A stretch of 64,000 nucleotides of DNA from positions 62,001-126,000 of the forward strand of contig PHET01000002.1 of NCBI GenBank assembly GCA_002841275.1. The letters run 5' to 3'. Both the position numbers and the translations under genes were made by a program. Shown piece after piece: positions 1 to 8,728 of the stretch; the stretch's first letter is position 1, and the number at the start of each line of letters is the position of its first letter. A model generated the notes under the pieces. It searched no databases. It was given only the letters and a program-made list of their open reading frames with translations, and was not told the origin of the DNA. The stretch comes from Actinobacteria bacterium HGW-Actinobacteria-7 (lineage in GTDB: Bacteria; Actinomycetota; Coriobacteriia; Anaerosomatales; PHET01).

Positions 1-1224
1 ACCCTCACGCCACAGATGATCGAGAATCAGGTCCTTGGAGAAGAACCCCGAGAACGGCATGATGCCCGAGAGGGCCAGCGTTCCCACCGTGAAGGTCACG
101 GTGGTCACCTTCATGCTCTTGCCGACCCCACCCATCTCGCGCATGTCCTGCGTGTGGAGTGAGTGGATGATGCTACCGGCGCCCAGGAAGAGCAGGCTCT
201 TGAAGAACGCATGGGTGAACAGGTGAAACATCCCGGCCGATACGTTGCCGGTTCCCAGGCCCATGAACATGAAGCCCAACTGAGAGATGGTCGAGTACGC
301 GAGGACCTTCTTGATGTCGTGCTGCACCGAGCCCATCGACGCAGCGAGCAGCGCGGTGGTCGCACCGATGATCAGCACCACCTGTAGGGCGACACCCGAA
401 GCCTCGAAGATCGGCAAGGAGCGGGCCACCAGGAATACGCCGGCCGCAACCATCGTCGCCGCGTGGATCAATGCCGACGCGGGCGTGGGGCCCGCCATGG
501 CGTCAGGCAGCCAGATGTGAAGCGGGAACTGCGCGGACTTGCCCATAGCGCCGAAGAACAGCAGCAGGGCGATAGCTGTGGCCACACCCGGTCCCCACGT
601 ATGAGCGGAACCGAGCACCGTGGGGATATCGAACGATCCGACAGTCGCCCACATGTAGGCCAGTCCAATGGCGAAGCCCACATCACCGACACGGGTTGTG
701 AGAAACGCCTTGATGGACGCCCTGCGCGCCTCGTCGTTCGTGTTCCAGAAACCGATGAGCAGATACGAACAGAGCCCCATGACCTCCCACGACATGTAGA
801 AGAGGAGGAAGTCGCCAGCGAGCACCAAGGTGAGCATCGCTGCGGTGAAGAGCGAAAGTACCGCGTAATACCAGCCGATGCGCTCCTCGCCCTTCATGTA
901 GGAAAGCGAGTAGACCTGGACGGCCATGCCCACGATGGTCACCACGAGCAACATCAGCGCCGCGAGCGCATCGAGCCTCAGCGAGATGTTGAGCGGCACC
1001 CCACCGATGACACCGATGGTGTACGACGTGAACTGCGCACCGTGCTCCGCGAGCTTCTCGGCACCAGGAAAGACCGTAGAGAAGGCCATCAGTGACAGCA
1101 CAAGCGAGACCGCCATCGCCCCGATCGGCAGGAACAGCATCTTCGTGCGAGTTGCGCGCGGCAGCAGGAAGAACAGGAAGAACACCAGTGCCGGAATGAG
1201 AGGGATGGCGACCAGGATATTCAC
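1..1224 (-). CDS. nuoL: NADH-quinone oxidoreductase subunit L (5' part, runs off left edge)
   Basis: Proton-pumping membrane subunit of complex I, an antiporter-like polytopic protein. My reading of the minus strand from a GTG at 1224 gives 408 in-frame codons with no stop down to base 1, so only the N-terminal two thirds is present. The translation has the hallmark segments of NuoL: a Gly-Leu-Cys-Ser-Tyr-Leu stretch, FPLHIWLPDAMAGPTPASAL, and KVLAYSTISQLGFM. The GTG lies 3 nt after the nuoK stop, so it is the ninth visible gene of the nuo operon. nuoM and nuoN would be expected beyond the window. Identification is firm; only the exact start is an inference. Confidence 0.95.
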   Translation of the reverse strand, partial: MNILVAIPLIPALVFFLFFLLPRATRTKMLFLPIGAMAVSLVLSLMAFSTVFPGAEKLAEHGAQFTSYTIGVIGGVPLNISLRLDALAALMLLVVTIVGMAVQVYSLSYMKGEERIGWYYAVLSLFTAAMLTLVLAGDFLLFYMSWEVMGLCSYLLIGFWNTNDEARRASIKAFLTTRVGDVGFAIGLAYMWATVGSFDIPTVLGSAHTWGPGVATAIALLLFFGAMGKSAQFPLHIWLPDAMAGPTPASALIHAATMVAAGVFLVARSLPIFEASGVALQVVLIIGATTALLAASMGSVQHDIKKVLAYSTISQLGFMFMGLGTGNVSAGMFHLFTHAFFKSLLFLGAGSIIHSLHTQDMREMGGVGKSMKVTTVTFTVGTLALSGIMPFSGFFSKDLILDHLWREG

Positions 1225-1227
1225 CGG

Positions 1228-1539
1228 TTATCCCCTCAGCTCGTTGATATGGTCAAGCTCGACGGTCTTGGTCTGGCGATACAGAGCGATGACCAGTGCC
1301 AGACCCAGCCCGATCTCGGCGGCGGCAACTACCATCATGAACATCGCAAAGACCTGCCCTGTCATCTTCTCGGGAGTGAGGAATCGGGAGAACGCGACGA
1401 GGTTGATGTTGACCGCGTTGGCCATGAGCTCAAGAGACATGAGCACCATGACCGCGCTCTTCTTGGAGGTGACTCCGTAGAGTCCCAGCGAGAACAGGAG
1501 AGCGGCAAGCAGCAGGAATGCGGGAAGCCCGACCGTCAT
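1228..1539 (-). CDS. nuoK: NADH-quinone oxidoreductase subunit K
   Basis: Small membrane subunit of complex I (103 aa, three transmembrane helices), the MrpC-like component of the proton-translocating arm. The conserved glutamate sits in the segment MSLELMANAVNINLVAF around residue 39. An in-frame codon upstream would give a 112-residue form, but the ATG at 1539 overlaps the nuoJ stop in an ATGA and gives the family's normal N-terminus (MTVGLPAF), so I chose it. It lies between nuoJ and nuoL in the standard order. Confidence 0.95.
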   Translation of the reverse strand: MTVGLPAFLLLAALLFSLGLYGVTSKKSAVMVLMSLELMANAVNINLVAFSRFLTPEKMTGQVFAMFMMVVAAAEIGLGLALVIALYRQTKTVELDHINELRG

Positions 1540-2042
1540 GAGCGCTTCACCCCCCCAGACCACCACACCGCACCAACCAGTGCGACGAGAAGAATCAACG
1601 AGGCGAGCTCAAAAGGTAGGACCCACGTCGAGAACAGCTCGAGACCCAGCTCGGTGACGCCTGGGGCGACGCTGGGCAGCGAGTCGGGGTAGGCCGGGAC
1701 TAAGGACAGCACCATGAAGCATGCAAGCGCCGCGAACGAAACGGCGAGTGCGAGAGCGGGCAGCGAGAAATCGATGGGACGAACCGCATCTGCCCGGCGG
1801 CGCAAAGTGAGCATGACTACGAACAGCACGAGCACCGCAACCGCACCGGCGTAGACCAGAAGTTGCACCAGCGCGAGAAACTCGGCCGAGAGAAGCAGGT
1901 AGAGCCCCGCCGTCGAGACCATGCTGGCGAGCATCCAGAAGGCCGCGTGCACCACGTTGCGCGAGAACAGCATCATGGCAGCGCAGCCCAGGGTGAGCAG
2001 ACCAAGGATGGCGAATGGGATGAGGGCGACCGTCGGGCTCAC
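1536..2042 (-). CDS. nuoJ: NADH-quinone oxidoreductase subunit J
   Basis: Membrane subunit of complex I, 168 aa with five predicted hydrophobic helices. The N-terminal half has the typical NuoJ pattern (FWMLASMVSTAGLYLLLSAE followed by a long hydrophobic helix), and a second hydrophobic block comes near the C-terminus. It starts with GTG overlapping the nuoI stop (GTGA) and ends in an ATGA overlap with nuoK, so translation is probably coupled across the three genes. Order and length match the family. Confidence 0.94.
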   Translation of the reverse strand: MSPTVALIPFAILGLLTLGCAAMMLFSRNVVHAAFWMLASMVSTAGLYLLLSAEFLALVQLLVYAGAVAVLVLFVVMLTLRRRADAVRPIDFSLPALALAVSFAALACFMVLSLVPAYPDSLPSVAPGVTELGLELFSTWVLPFELASLILLVALVGAVWWSGGVKRS

Positions 2043-2524
2043 GATGCATCTCCCTCCGAAGCGGAAGCGGGCTGCGCCGGGGCGTCCGGAGTCGCGGGCT
2101 TCTCGCGCTTGGGCTTGTAGGCGGGTGTGTCAGTGATGAGGTCGTACTCCAGTGTGTCCGGGTCCACGCGGGCGAGCTCGTAGTCGTGGCTCATTGCGAT
2201 TGCACTGAAGGGACAGGCCTCAACACACAGCCCGCACATCATGCAAGCCCCAAGTTGGTACGAGAAATGGTTGATGTGCTTGCTGCGATCTTCGTTGGTG
2301 GTCACGTCCAAGGCCAAGACATGGTCAGGACACGTCTTCACGCAGGTACCGCATGCGGTGCAAACCGGGACACCCTGCGCGTCGCTAAGCGGCACAACGG
2401 TCCACCGGGCACGCTCGGGCAGTTCGAGCTTCTCGAAGGGGTACTGCAACGTGATGGGGCCCCGACGCATGTTGCGCATGGAGATCCTGAGTCCGTTGAC
2501 AAGCCCGCTTCCCCATAGCTTCAT
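2039..2524 (-). CDS. nuoI: NADH-quinone oxidoreductase subunit I (2x[4Fe-4S] ferredoxin-like)
   Basis: Peripheral-arm subunit carrying the two tetranuclear iron-sulfur clusters (N6a and N6b) that pass electrons toward NuoB. Both motifs are intact: Cys55-X2-Cys58-X2-Cys61-X3-Cys65-Pro and Cys94-X2-Cys97-X2-Cys100-X3-Cys104-Pro. At 161 aa it has the family's usual length, with an Ala/Pro-rich C-terminal tail. The start overlaps the nuoH stop in an ATGA. Confidence 0.96.
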   Translation of the reverse strand: MKLWGSGLVNGLRISMRNMRRGPITLQYPFEKLELPERARWTVVPLSDAQGVPVCTACGTCVKTCPDHVLALDVTTNEDRSKHINHFSYQLGACMMCGLCVEACPFSAIAMSHDYELARVDPDTLEYDLITDTPAYKPKREKPATPDAPAQPASASEGDAS

Positions 2525-3507
2525 CGGGCCACCGCCTCAACGAGCTTGACGGCGACACCGGTCACGAGCAGCCACGCGAGGTTCGCGGGCAGAAGCACTT
2601 TCCATCCCAGCTGCTGCAGCTGGTCCACTCTCACGCGCGGGAACGTTCCTCTGATCCACATGAAGAAGAAGATGACGAGATAGGTCTTGGCGACGAATAC
2701 GATCGGTGCGAATCCGGCCTGTATCTGGGCGGGGATGAACGGCAGCGACCATCCGCCGAAGAACAGGGTCACCGTGAGTCCGGCCATGATGAACAGGTTG
2801 CTGAACTCGGAGAGGAAGAGCAGCCCGAACTTCATCGAGGCGTACTCGCTCGAGAACCCGGCGACCAGTTCGGACTCCGCCTCAGACATGTCGAACGGTG
2901 TCTGGTTGAGCTCGACCAGCGAGGCCACAACGAAGAGCAGCAACGCCGGGAACTGCGGGATGAAGAACCACAGCTTGTCTTGGGCGGCGACGATATCGTT
3001 CAGGTTGAGGGAGCCGACCATCAAGACAACGGGCAGCGCCGAGAGGAGCAGCGGGACTTCATAGGCGATCTGCTGGCCCACTGCGCGCATCCCGCCAAGC
3101 AGAGACCACTTGTTGGCGCTCGACCAGCCCGCCATGAGGATGCCCAGGGGCACCAGCGACATGATGCCGAAGGTAAACAGTAGACCAGTCGCGAGGTCGG
3201 CCATCGCCCACGTCTTGGAGAACGGAAGGGCGGCGTAGGCCGCAAGCGAAGGGATGAACACGACCGCGGGCGCGAGGAAGTACAGTGCCTTGTCGACCGC
3301 GCGCGGTGTGGGGTCCTCCTTGGTCAGCAGCTTCAGAACATCGGCGACCGTCTGGACCGTGCCGTGCCAGCCCACGTTCATCGGGCCAAGGCGCACGTGA
3401 AGATGTCCGAGAACCTTCCGCAGCATGTAGATGAGCACGACTCCGTTGAGGAGCATGAGCCCAAGCCCCGCGAGCACCCTCAGACAGGCGACCAGTATCG
3501 GGTTCAT
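2521..3507 (-). CDS. nuoH: NADH-quinone oxidoreductase subunit H
   Basis: Membrane subunit that joins the peripheral and membrane arms of complex I and helps form the quinone-binding cavity. At 328 aa it has about eight hydrophobic helices and recognisable conserved stretches: RLGPMNVGWHGTVQTVADVLKL near residue 40, LVELNQTPFDMSEAESELVAGF mid-protein, and the IRGTFPRVRVDQL segment near the C-terminus. The ATG overlaps the nuoD stop (ATGA). nuoE, nuoF and nuoG, which often lie between nuoD and nuoH, are absent here. Confidence 0.96.
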   Translation of the reverse strand: MNPILVACLRVLAGLGLMLLNGVVLIYMLRKVLGHLHVRLGPMNVGWHGTVQTVADVLKLLTKEDPTPRAVDKALYFLAPAVVFIPSLAAYAALPFSKTWAMADLATGLLFTFGIMSLVPLGILMAGWSSANKWSLLGGMRAVGQQIAYEVPLLLSALPVVLMVGSLNLNDIVAAQDKLWFFIPQFPALLLFVVASLVELNQTPFDMSEAESELVAGFSSEYASMKFGLLFLSEFSNLFIMAGLTVTLFFGGWSLPFIPAQIQAGFAPIVFVAKTYLVIFFFMWIRGTFPRVRVDQLQQLGWKVLLPANLAWLLVTGVAVKLVEAVAR

Positions 3508-4712
3508 CGGTCGATCTCCCCAAGTACCAGGTCGACGCTGCCCGCAGTGACAATCGCATCGGCGATAAGCGAGCCGGGCATGATGGCCTCGACGACCTGC
3601 AACGCGTAGAGCGCCGGGGGTCGGTAACGCAGGCGATACGGCGTGTCCGAGCCGTCAGAGACGAGATGGACACCCCACTCCCCTCGCGGTGATTCGACTG
3701 CAGCGTAGGCTTCGCCCGCAGGCGGGCGGAGCACCTTGGGAACCTTCGCGGTGAAGTCACCCTCGGGCATCCCGTCGAGGCACTGGCGAATCATACGGAC
3801 CGACTGCCTCATCTCCTCCATGCGCACGGCATAGCGGGCCCAGCAGTCGCCCTCGGTTGCCATTGGCACCGTGAAGTCGAGCTTCTCGTAGGCGGCGTAC
3901 GGACGATCGCGGCGCACGTCAAAGCCCACGCCGCTCGCTCGGAGGTTTGCCCCGGTCAGCCCAAATCCGATAGCGGTCTGCTTGTCGATCACGCCAACGC
4001 CGTGGACACGACTCTGGAAGATCTCGTTGCCGCCCAAGAGCTGATCGTGCTCTTCGATGTGAACGTCAAAGATGTCGACGAATGCTCTGAGCTTCTGATC
4101 GATTCCCGCGGGCAGGTCGGCGAGCACACCACCCGGGCGGACGTAGTTGAACATCATTCGGCTACCGCTGACCGCCTCGAGGATGTCGAGCAGGTCCTCG
4201 CGGTCTCGGACCGCGTAGAGGAACTGGCCCATCGCGCCCGCGTCCAACCCGAAGGTCCCGTACCACACCAAGTGCGAGGCGATACGGTTGACCTCACCCA
4301 TGAGCGACCGGATCCAGTGTGCCTTCTCGGGAACCTCGATCTCGAGGAGCTTCTCGGTGACCATCGCGGCCGCGAGTTCGCCGTGGATGCCGGACGTGTA
4401 GTCGCCGCGGTCCATGAGCGTGCCCAGCGCGTTGTAGCGACGGTGCTCCGCGAGCTTCTCGATACCACGGTGTAGGTAGCCGATCGACATCTCGGCGCCA
4501 ACGACCTCTTCGCCGTCGGCCTCGATGATCATCCTCAACACCCCGTGCGTTGACGGGTGCTGGGGGCCGAAGTTGACGACCAGGTGCTCGGTCGTGACCT
4601 CATCGACGCCCGAAGGCACGCGACGTAGGCCAACGGGAAGCTGAGCGGGAACGTACGCGCCTTCGGATACAGCCGCTCCGACCGGCGCCGTCAGGTTCGG
4701 GTCCTGTGTCAC
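3504..4712 (-). CDS. nuoD: NADH-quinone oxidoreductase subunit D (49 kDa homolog)
   Basis: Peripheral-arm subunit related to the large subunit of [NiFe] hydrogenases; with NuoB it shapes the quinone site. It is 402 aa and has the classical NFGPQHPSTHGVLRM segment near residue 50, the GYLHRGIEKL segment, and a C-terminal Gly-X-Val-Asp-Leu-Val-Leu-Gly-Glu-Ile-Asp-Arg ending typical of the family. It is a separate gene, not fused to nuoC. Translation starts at a GTG overlapping the nuoC stop (GTGA). Confidence 0.96.
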   Translation of the reverse strand: MTQDPNLTAPVGAAVSEGAYVPAQLPVGLRRVPSGVDEVTTEHLVVNFGPQHPSTHGVLRMIIEADGEEVVGAEMSIGYLHRGIEKLAEHRRYNALGTLMDRGDYTSGIHGELAAAMVTEKLLEIEVPEKAHWIRSLMGEVNRIASHLVWYGTFGLDAGAMGQFLYAVRDREDLLDILEAVSGSRMMFNYVRPGGVLADLPAGIDQKLRAFVDIFDVHIEEHDQLLGGNEIFQSRVHGVGVIDKQTAIGFGLTGANLRASGVGFDVRRDRPYAAYEKLDFTVPMATEGDCWARYAVRMEEMRQSVRMIRQCLDGMPEGDFTAKVPKVLRPPAGEAYAAVESPRGEWGVHLVSDGSDTPYRLRYRPPALYALQVVEAIMPGSLIADAIVTAGSVDLVLGEIDR

Positions 4713-5170
4713 CGGGACCGCACCTCCTCGGCGCTTCTGATCTCGACACGCTTGAGCAGCATCGGCTCGAGCCCGTCGGTGGTCAGCAACCTCTTGGGGT
4801 TGGGATGTCCGCTGAGCTTCAGGCCGAACATCTCTGCGACCTCACGCTCGGGCATCAGTGCTGCGGGGTAGATCTCCCAGACACTGGGAAACCCGTCGTC
4901 GTACTCCACGCTCGTACGCACGTAGACATCCTCATCGCGCGAGAGTGAGCGCAGGTGGTAGGTGATCTCGACGAGCTCACCCGTATCGACGCCAAAGAGA
5001 TCCACCATGAAGGTGAACTCAGAAGACGAATCGCGTAGCGCGCTCAGCAACTGCAAGAGCTCCGCATTCTGCGCGCGCACAATCACGCCCAAGGAGGTCT
5101 GCTCGACCTCAACGGACGTCAGCCCAGCGCTTCTGAGAGCGCTAGTTATCGCGGTTACGTCGGGCTGCAA
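4709..5170 (-). CDS. nuoC: NADH-quinone oxidoreductase subunit C
   Basis: 30 kDa-type subunit of the peripheral arm, about 153 aa. The C-terminal half has the expected pattern: [21 protein letters not shown], preceded by [18 protein letters not shown]. The start is uncertain. No ATG is well placed, and I chose a TTG at 5170 preceded by GAGGAG with 4 nt spacing, which gives an N-terminus of normal length. It then overlaps the 3' end of nuoB by 29 nt. Longer in-frame readings run through the nuoB coding region and do not look like NuoC. Confidence 0.88.
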   Translation of the reverse strand: MQPDVTAITSALRSAGLTSVEVEQTSLGVIVRAQNAELLQLLSALRDSSSEFTFMVDLFGVDTGELVEITYHLRSLSRDEDVYVRTSVEYDDGFPSVWEIYPAALMPEREVAEMFGLKLSGHPNPKRLLTTDGLEPMLLKRVEIRSAEEVRSR

Positions 5171-5648
5171 CGCGCTCCTCGCTCGCTTTCTTGATCTTGT
5201 TCTGGAGCTCGATGAACGCGAAGTGCACGCTCTCCGGCCGCGGTGGGCATCCGGGGATATAGACATCGACGGGAACGACCTTGTCGACGCCCAGAAGGAC
5301 GTTGGGGTACTCACGGAACGGACCGCCGGTGCAGGAGCATGCACCCATCGCCACGACCCACTTGGGCTCGGGCATCTGGTCGTAGAGGCGCTTGACCGAT
5401 TCGGCCATCTTGCGATTGACCGTGCCCGCGACGATCATGACATCTGCTTGGCGCGGGCTGGCGCGGAAGAAGACTCCCATGCGATCGAAGTCGAAGCGGG
5501 GGCCCGATGCGTGCATCAGACCTTCGATGGCGCAGCAGGCGATGCCGAACGCCAGGTACCACAAGGAGTTGCTGCGGGCCCAGTCGAACAGCTGCTCGCT
5601 GCGAACGAACACGATGGAATTCTCTCCGGTGAGCTTGTCTAGCGCCAC
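5142..5648 (-). CDS. nuoB: NADH-quinone oxidoreductase subunit B (N2 cluster)
   Basis: Carries the terminal [4Fe-4S] cluster N2 that reduces quinone. The ligands are visible: the adjacent Cys38-Cys39 pair, Cys104 in GACSCTGG and Cys134 in [10 protein letters not shown] chose the GTG at 5648 (168 aa), which overlaps the nuoA 3' end by 10 nt and gives a normal N-terminus; an upstream start would add residues that read as non-homologous. It lies between nuoA and nuoC. Confidence 0.95.
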   Translation of the reverse strand: MALDKLTGENSIVFVRSEQLFDWARSNSLWYLAFGIACCAIEGLMHASGPRFDFDRMGVFFRASPRQADVMIVAGTVNRKMAESVKRLYDQMPEPKWVVAMGACSCTGGPFREYPNVLLGVDKVVPVDVYIPGCPPRPESVHFAFIELQNKIKKASEERVAARRNRDN

Positions 5649-6001
5649 TTGAGAGCACCCTCTTTCCACGCATAGGCCAGACCGCCGAAGAGAATCGCGA
5701 TGAAGACGATCATCTCGGTGAACACAAACCATCCGGTCTGCTTGAACACCACGGCCCAGGGATAGAGGAACACCGTCTCAATGTCGAAGATCACGTACAG
5801 CAAGGCGTAGACGTAGTATCCGACGCGGAACTGGATCCACGGAGAGCCGATGGTCTCCACGCCGCACTCGTAGGTCTCGGCCTTCTCTGGCGTGGGGTTC
5901 TTGGGACTCAGCAGCCATGACGTGGAGAGCGCGACGGCGACGAACAGAGCGCCGATGACGACGAAGGCTGCGACCACTATGAGATCGAGCGACGCCGACA
6001 T
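5639..6001 (-). CDS. nuoA: NADH-quinone oxidoreductase subunit A
   Basis: First gene of the complex I operon, a three-helix membrane subunit of 120 aa. It has the family pattern: [20 protein letters not shown] in the loop after helix 1, then [13 protein letters not shown] in helix 2. The ATG at 6001 follows a GGGTGG-like ribosome-binding stretch and gives the usual N-terminus; longer upstream reading lacks support. The 285 nt between this start and the tRNA gene must hold the operon promoter, which I could not pin down. Confidence 0.95.
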   Translation of the reverse strand: MSASLDLIVVAAFVVIGALFVAVALSTSWLLSPKNPTPEKAETYECGVETIGSPWIQFRVGYYVYALLYVIFDIETVFLYPWAVVFKQTGWFVFTEMIVFIAILFGGLAYAWKEGALKWR

Positions 6002-6251
6002 GGTTTCTGAGACCACCCTTCCCCTGAATAAGCCCGCTGGAATCACCGCAAACAGGCGATGTTGATGCGCCGTACACGCCTTGTGTTTCTCCGGACGGCG
6101 CAACGGATACCGAAGTAAACACACGCCTCCGCCTCAACTACCAGCAAGGTACGTCTCTGCGTCGGTGAACGGCGCCGCGCCAGCGGTGAACGGCAGGAAA
6201 CGGCCGCCTCAGCCGCTTACCGACGCCGCCGGGACTGCCCCGAGAATGCGA

Positions 6252-6277
6252 GAAGGCGGCCCATGAGGACCGCCTTC
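6252..6277 (-). terminator. Hairpin downstream of tRNA-Thr, possible terminator
   Basis: Perfect 8-bp inverted repeat, GAAGGCGG pairing with CCGCCTTC across a 10-nt loop, lying 10 nt beyond the 3' CCA of the minus-strand tRNA gene. It has no clear T-run, so it could instead be a processing or pausing structure. The rest of 6002-6251 holds only the upstream region of nuoA, and I see no gene there. Confidence 0.5.
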
Positions 6278-6286
6278 GAGTAGTTG

Positions 6287-6362
6287 TGGAGCCGACGAGC
6301 GGATTCGAACCGCTGACCTGCGCATTACGAGTGCGCTGCTCTACCAGCTGAGCTACGTCGGC
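6287..6362 (-). tRNA. tRNA-Thr (anticodon CGT)
   Basis: A full cloverleaf can be drawn on the minus strand. The acceptor stem is GCCGACG with CGTCGGC, the D stem GCTC with GAGC, the anticodon stem GCGCA with TGCGC around loop CTCGTAA (anticodon CGT, reads ACG), and the T arm AGCGG-TTCGAAT-CCGCT. The 3' CCA is encoded. Length is 76 nt including CCA. It sits between the PSP1-type gene and the nuo operon. Confidence 0.97.
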
Positions 6363-6380
6363 CTATGTACTGCTGTCACG

Positions 6381-7616
6381 TCACGCTTGCGGTGCCGCGT
6401 CCCCGCCACCGCCACCCGACCTGCGCCGCCTGCGGCGCTTCCTTCCTGCAGCGGGCTGATCCCCGCTCTTCGCCTCGCCGCCGCCTTGCGGCTGCTTCGA
6501 AGGCTGCTCGCTCGCTGCCTGCCTCGCCGGCTCGGAAGCTGGCGGCTGGGCCGCGCCTGAACCGCCACGGCGTCTGCGTCGACGCGGGGTACCGCTCTTC
6601 TCCGCCGATGACTCGGCCTGCGGAGCATCTTCGCGCTCCCCGGACTCGGCCACCGAGACACGCTCACGTCTCTCAGGACGCTCCCGCTTCTGCGGAGCCG
6701 GCTGCGGAGCCTTCATCACCGGTTCGAACTCGACCTCGTCCTCGGCGACCATCGCGATCGCTGCGGCATGGCCGGCTTCAGCAAGCACTTCTCGGTCAAC
6801 CGAACACGGACAACCGCTGCCCTTCGAGCAGCACATCCCGCTCAGCGGAACGGTGATACGGTCGCCGCCCTCGAAACGCATCGTGACGGTTTCCTTCGGC
6901 GTGTTCAGCTCTGCGACCTTGGCCAGTCCTACAGCCGTCTCGATGATCGCACCACGCTTGGGAGCCCGACCCTTGAAGTCCTTGTAGGCATCGAACTCGT
7001 AGCGCAGACAGCACATGAGTCTGCCGCAAAGCCCGCTTATCTTCAAGGGGTTTAGGGGCAGATCTTGTTCTTTTGCCATGCGAATCGAAACCGGGTGGAA
7101 ATCGCCCCCGAAGCGCACACAGCACAGCATCTGTCCGCAGTGGCCCACACCGCCCACCGCGCGCGCCTCATCGCGCACACCGATCTGGCGCATGTCGACC
7201 CGCGCGTGGAAGTTCGCGGCCAGATCCTTCACCAGCTCGCGGAAGTCGACACGCTCCTCCGCCGAGAAGTAGAAGATGATCTTGTCGCCATCGAATACGT
7301 ACTCGACAGCCACCGGCTTCATGTCCAGACGATAGTGCTCGACGAGTTCCCTGAACACAGGGAGTGCCTCGCGCTCCTTGAGCTCAAGCTCTTGGGCATA
7401 GGCCAAGTCACCCTCGTCCGCAACGCGGAGGACGGGCTTCAACACACTCGGCACGGATCCAGCAGCCACCTCACAGGGGGGCTGAACCACGGTACCGAGC
7501 TCTAATCCTCGCTCGGTCTCGACGATAACGAGATCGCCCTCGACCGGCTCTGTGCCGGCAGGGTCGAACCAGAGAGTCTTCGAGAACCGGAGCCTCACTC
7601 CCACTATCGTGGGCAT
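6381..7616 (-). CDS. PSP1 domain protein, RicT/YaaT-like, with Arg-rich tail
   Basis: Homolog of Bacillus RicT (YaaT), which with RicA and RicF binds Fe-S clusters and assists RNase Y-dependent mRNA maturation. The first ~270 residues are the PSP1 core, with Cys-rich segments GHCGQMLCC (about 159-166), GLCGRLMCC (about 196-203) and a CCSKGSGCPC stretch (about 265). From ~300 the protein is a low-complexity tail rich in Pro, Glu and Arg, ending in blocks of consecutive arginines; such tails are variable and probably bind nucleic acid. At 411 aa it is longer than the Bacillus protein because of this tail. The start overlaps the holB 3' end by 13 nt. The tmk-holB-yaaT order is shared with Firmicutes. 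Confidence 0.85.
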   Translation of the reverse strand: MPTIVGVRLRFSKTLWFDPAGTEPVEGDLVIVETERGLELGTVVQPPCEVAAGSVPSVLKPVLRVADEGDLAYAQELELKEREALPVFRELVEHYRLDMKPVAVEYVFDGDKIIFYFSAEERVDFRELVKDLAANFHARVDMRQIGVRDEARAVGGVGHCGQMLCCVRFGGDFHPVSIRMAKEQDLPLNPLKISGLCGRLMCCLRYEFDAYKDFKGRAPKRGAIIETAVGLAKVAELNTPKETVTMRFEGGDRITVPLSGMCCSKGSGCPCSVDREVLAEAGHAAAIAMVAEDEVEFEPVMKAPQPAPQKRERPERRERVSVAESGEREDAPQAESSAEKSGTPRRRRRRGGSGAAQPPASEPARQAASEQPSKQPQGGGEAKSGDQPAAGRKRRRRRRSGGGGGDAAPQA

Positions 7617-8728
7617 CGTAAGACCTCCCGGAGATCGAACAGCATGGCCTCGACGGCCAACTGTGGGGTCACATTATACGAAATACGGCGACGGGCCTCG
7701 TTTACGGCCCCTAACGCACTTGCGGCTGCACCTGGAGTGATGACCGCACCAACTTCCTCCATCGCATCGAGCGCATCGATGTTGACGGCCAAATCACCAA
7801 CTCCCTGAGATAGTGTCAAGCAATCGCGAAGCCAGCTCTCGGCAACGTTGAGGACTTCGGCGACCCCTTCGCGTTCACGAGCCGTCAGCTCACGCTTGTG
7901 CCGCTCCTCGATGGAGCGGGTCGAACCCTTGCCCATGAACTCTGTTCGCGCAGCGAGTTCGGCCGCCTGAACCTGCTTGACTTCGTCGAGAGGCGCCTTC
8001 ACCGCAGTGAGCAGTTCCTTGGCAGCCACGAGCACATCGTACTCGTCCATCGACGAAAGGTCTTTCAGACTGCGAAGAATGACGTCTCGGGCCGCCCGCC
8101 GAGAAGGGCTTGCCAGGAAGTCCCGGGCTCGGGCAACCACTCCGCCCACCGCGGCCAGCGCGGCCGCCGCCTCTGCCGGATCCGCGCCGGACTGCGCCAC
8201 GAGCACCGCGGTTGCCTCGGAAGGCGGGATGCGCCGGAACCGAACCACTTGGCACCGCGAAGCGATGGTTGGGATCACTCGCTCATAGGTGTGAGCCAGC
8301 AAAATGATCACGACATCTGCAGGCGGCTCCTCAAGCGTCTTGAGAAACGCATTGGCCGCCTTGTCGTTGAACAGGTCCGCGCTCTCGAAGATGTAGACCT
8401 TGTAGGGCCCTTCGATGGGCGCCAGCTGGACATCGTGTATGACATCGTCAATCTGGTCCTTCAGATACCCTGCTGTGCCCTCTGGGGTGATGATGCGCAC
8501 GTCCGGGTGTACGCGCCGGCGGATGCGGCTGCAAGCCGGGCAACCGCCACATCCGTTGTCGCCGCAGAACAACGCGCAGGCAAGAGCCAGCGCGGCCGTC
8601 TTCTTGCCCCCGCCAGGAGGACCCACAAAAAGGTATGCGTGGCCTACTCGGCCAGCCTCGGCCACGGTCCGCAGAAACGACGTGACCCTTGGCTGACCCA
8701 CGATGTCATCCCAAGCACATCGTGGCAT
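7604..8728 (-). CDS. holB: DNA polymerase III subunit delta'
   Basis: Clamp-loader subunit of the replicative polymerase (374 aa from the chosen ATG). AAA+ features are visible: a GPPGGGKKT Walker-A-like loop at about 37-45 and a four-Cys zinc module (Cys55, 60, 63, 66) typical of gamma/delta'-type subunits. A sensor-like FLKTLEEPPADV segment follows at roughly residue 120. The ATG at 8728 shares one base with the tmk stop (TGATG), so it is preferred over a longer form starting inside tmk. tmk next door supports the assignment. Confidence 0.9.
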   Translation of the reverse strand: MPRCAWDDIVGQPRVTSFLRTVAEAGRVGHAYLFVGPPGGGKKTAALALACALFCGDNGCGGCPACSRIRRRVHPDVRIITPEGTAGYLKDQIDDVIHDVQLAPIEGPYKVYIFESADLFNDKAANAFLKTLEEPPADVVIILLAHTYERVIPTIASRCQVVRFRRIPPSEATAVLVAQSGADPAEAAAALAAVGGVVARARDFLASPSRRAARDVILRSLKDLSSMDEYDVLVAAKELLTAVKAPLDEVKQVQAAELAARTEFMGKGSTRSIEERHKRELTAREREGVAEVLNVAESWLRDCLTLSQGVGDLAVNIDALDAMEEVGAVITPGAAASALGAVNEARRRISYNVTPQLAVEAMLFDLREVLRCPR

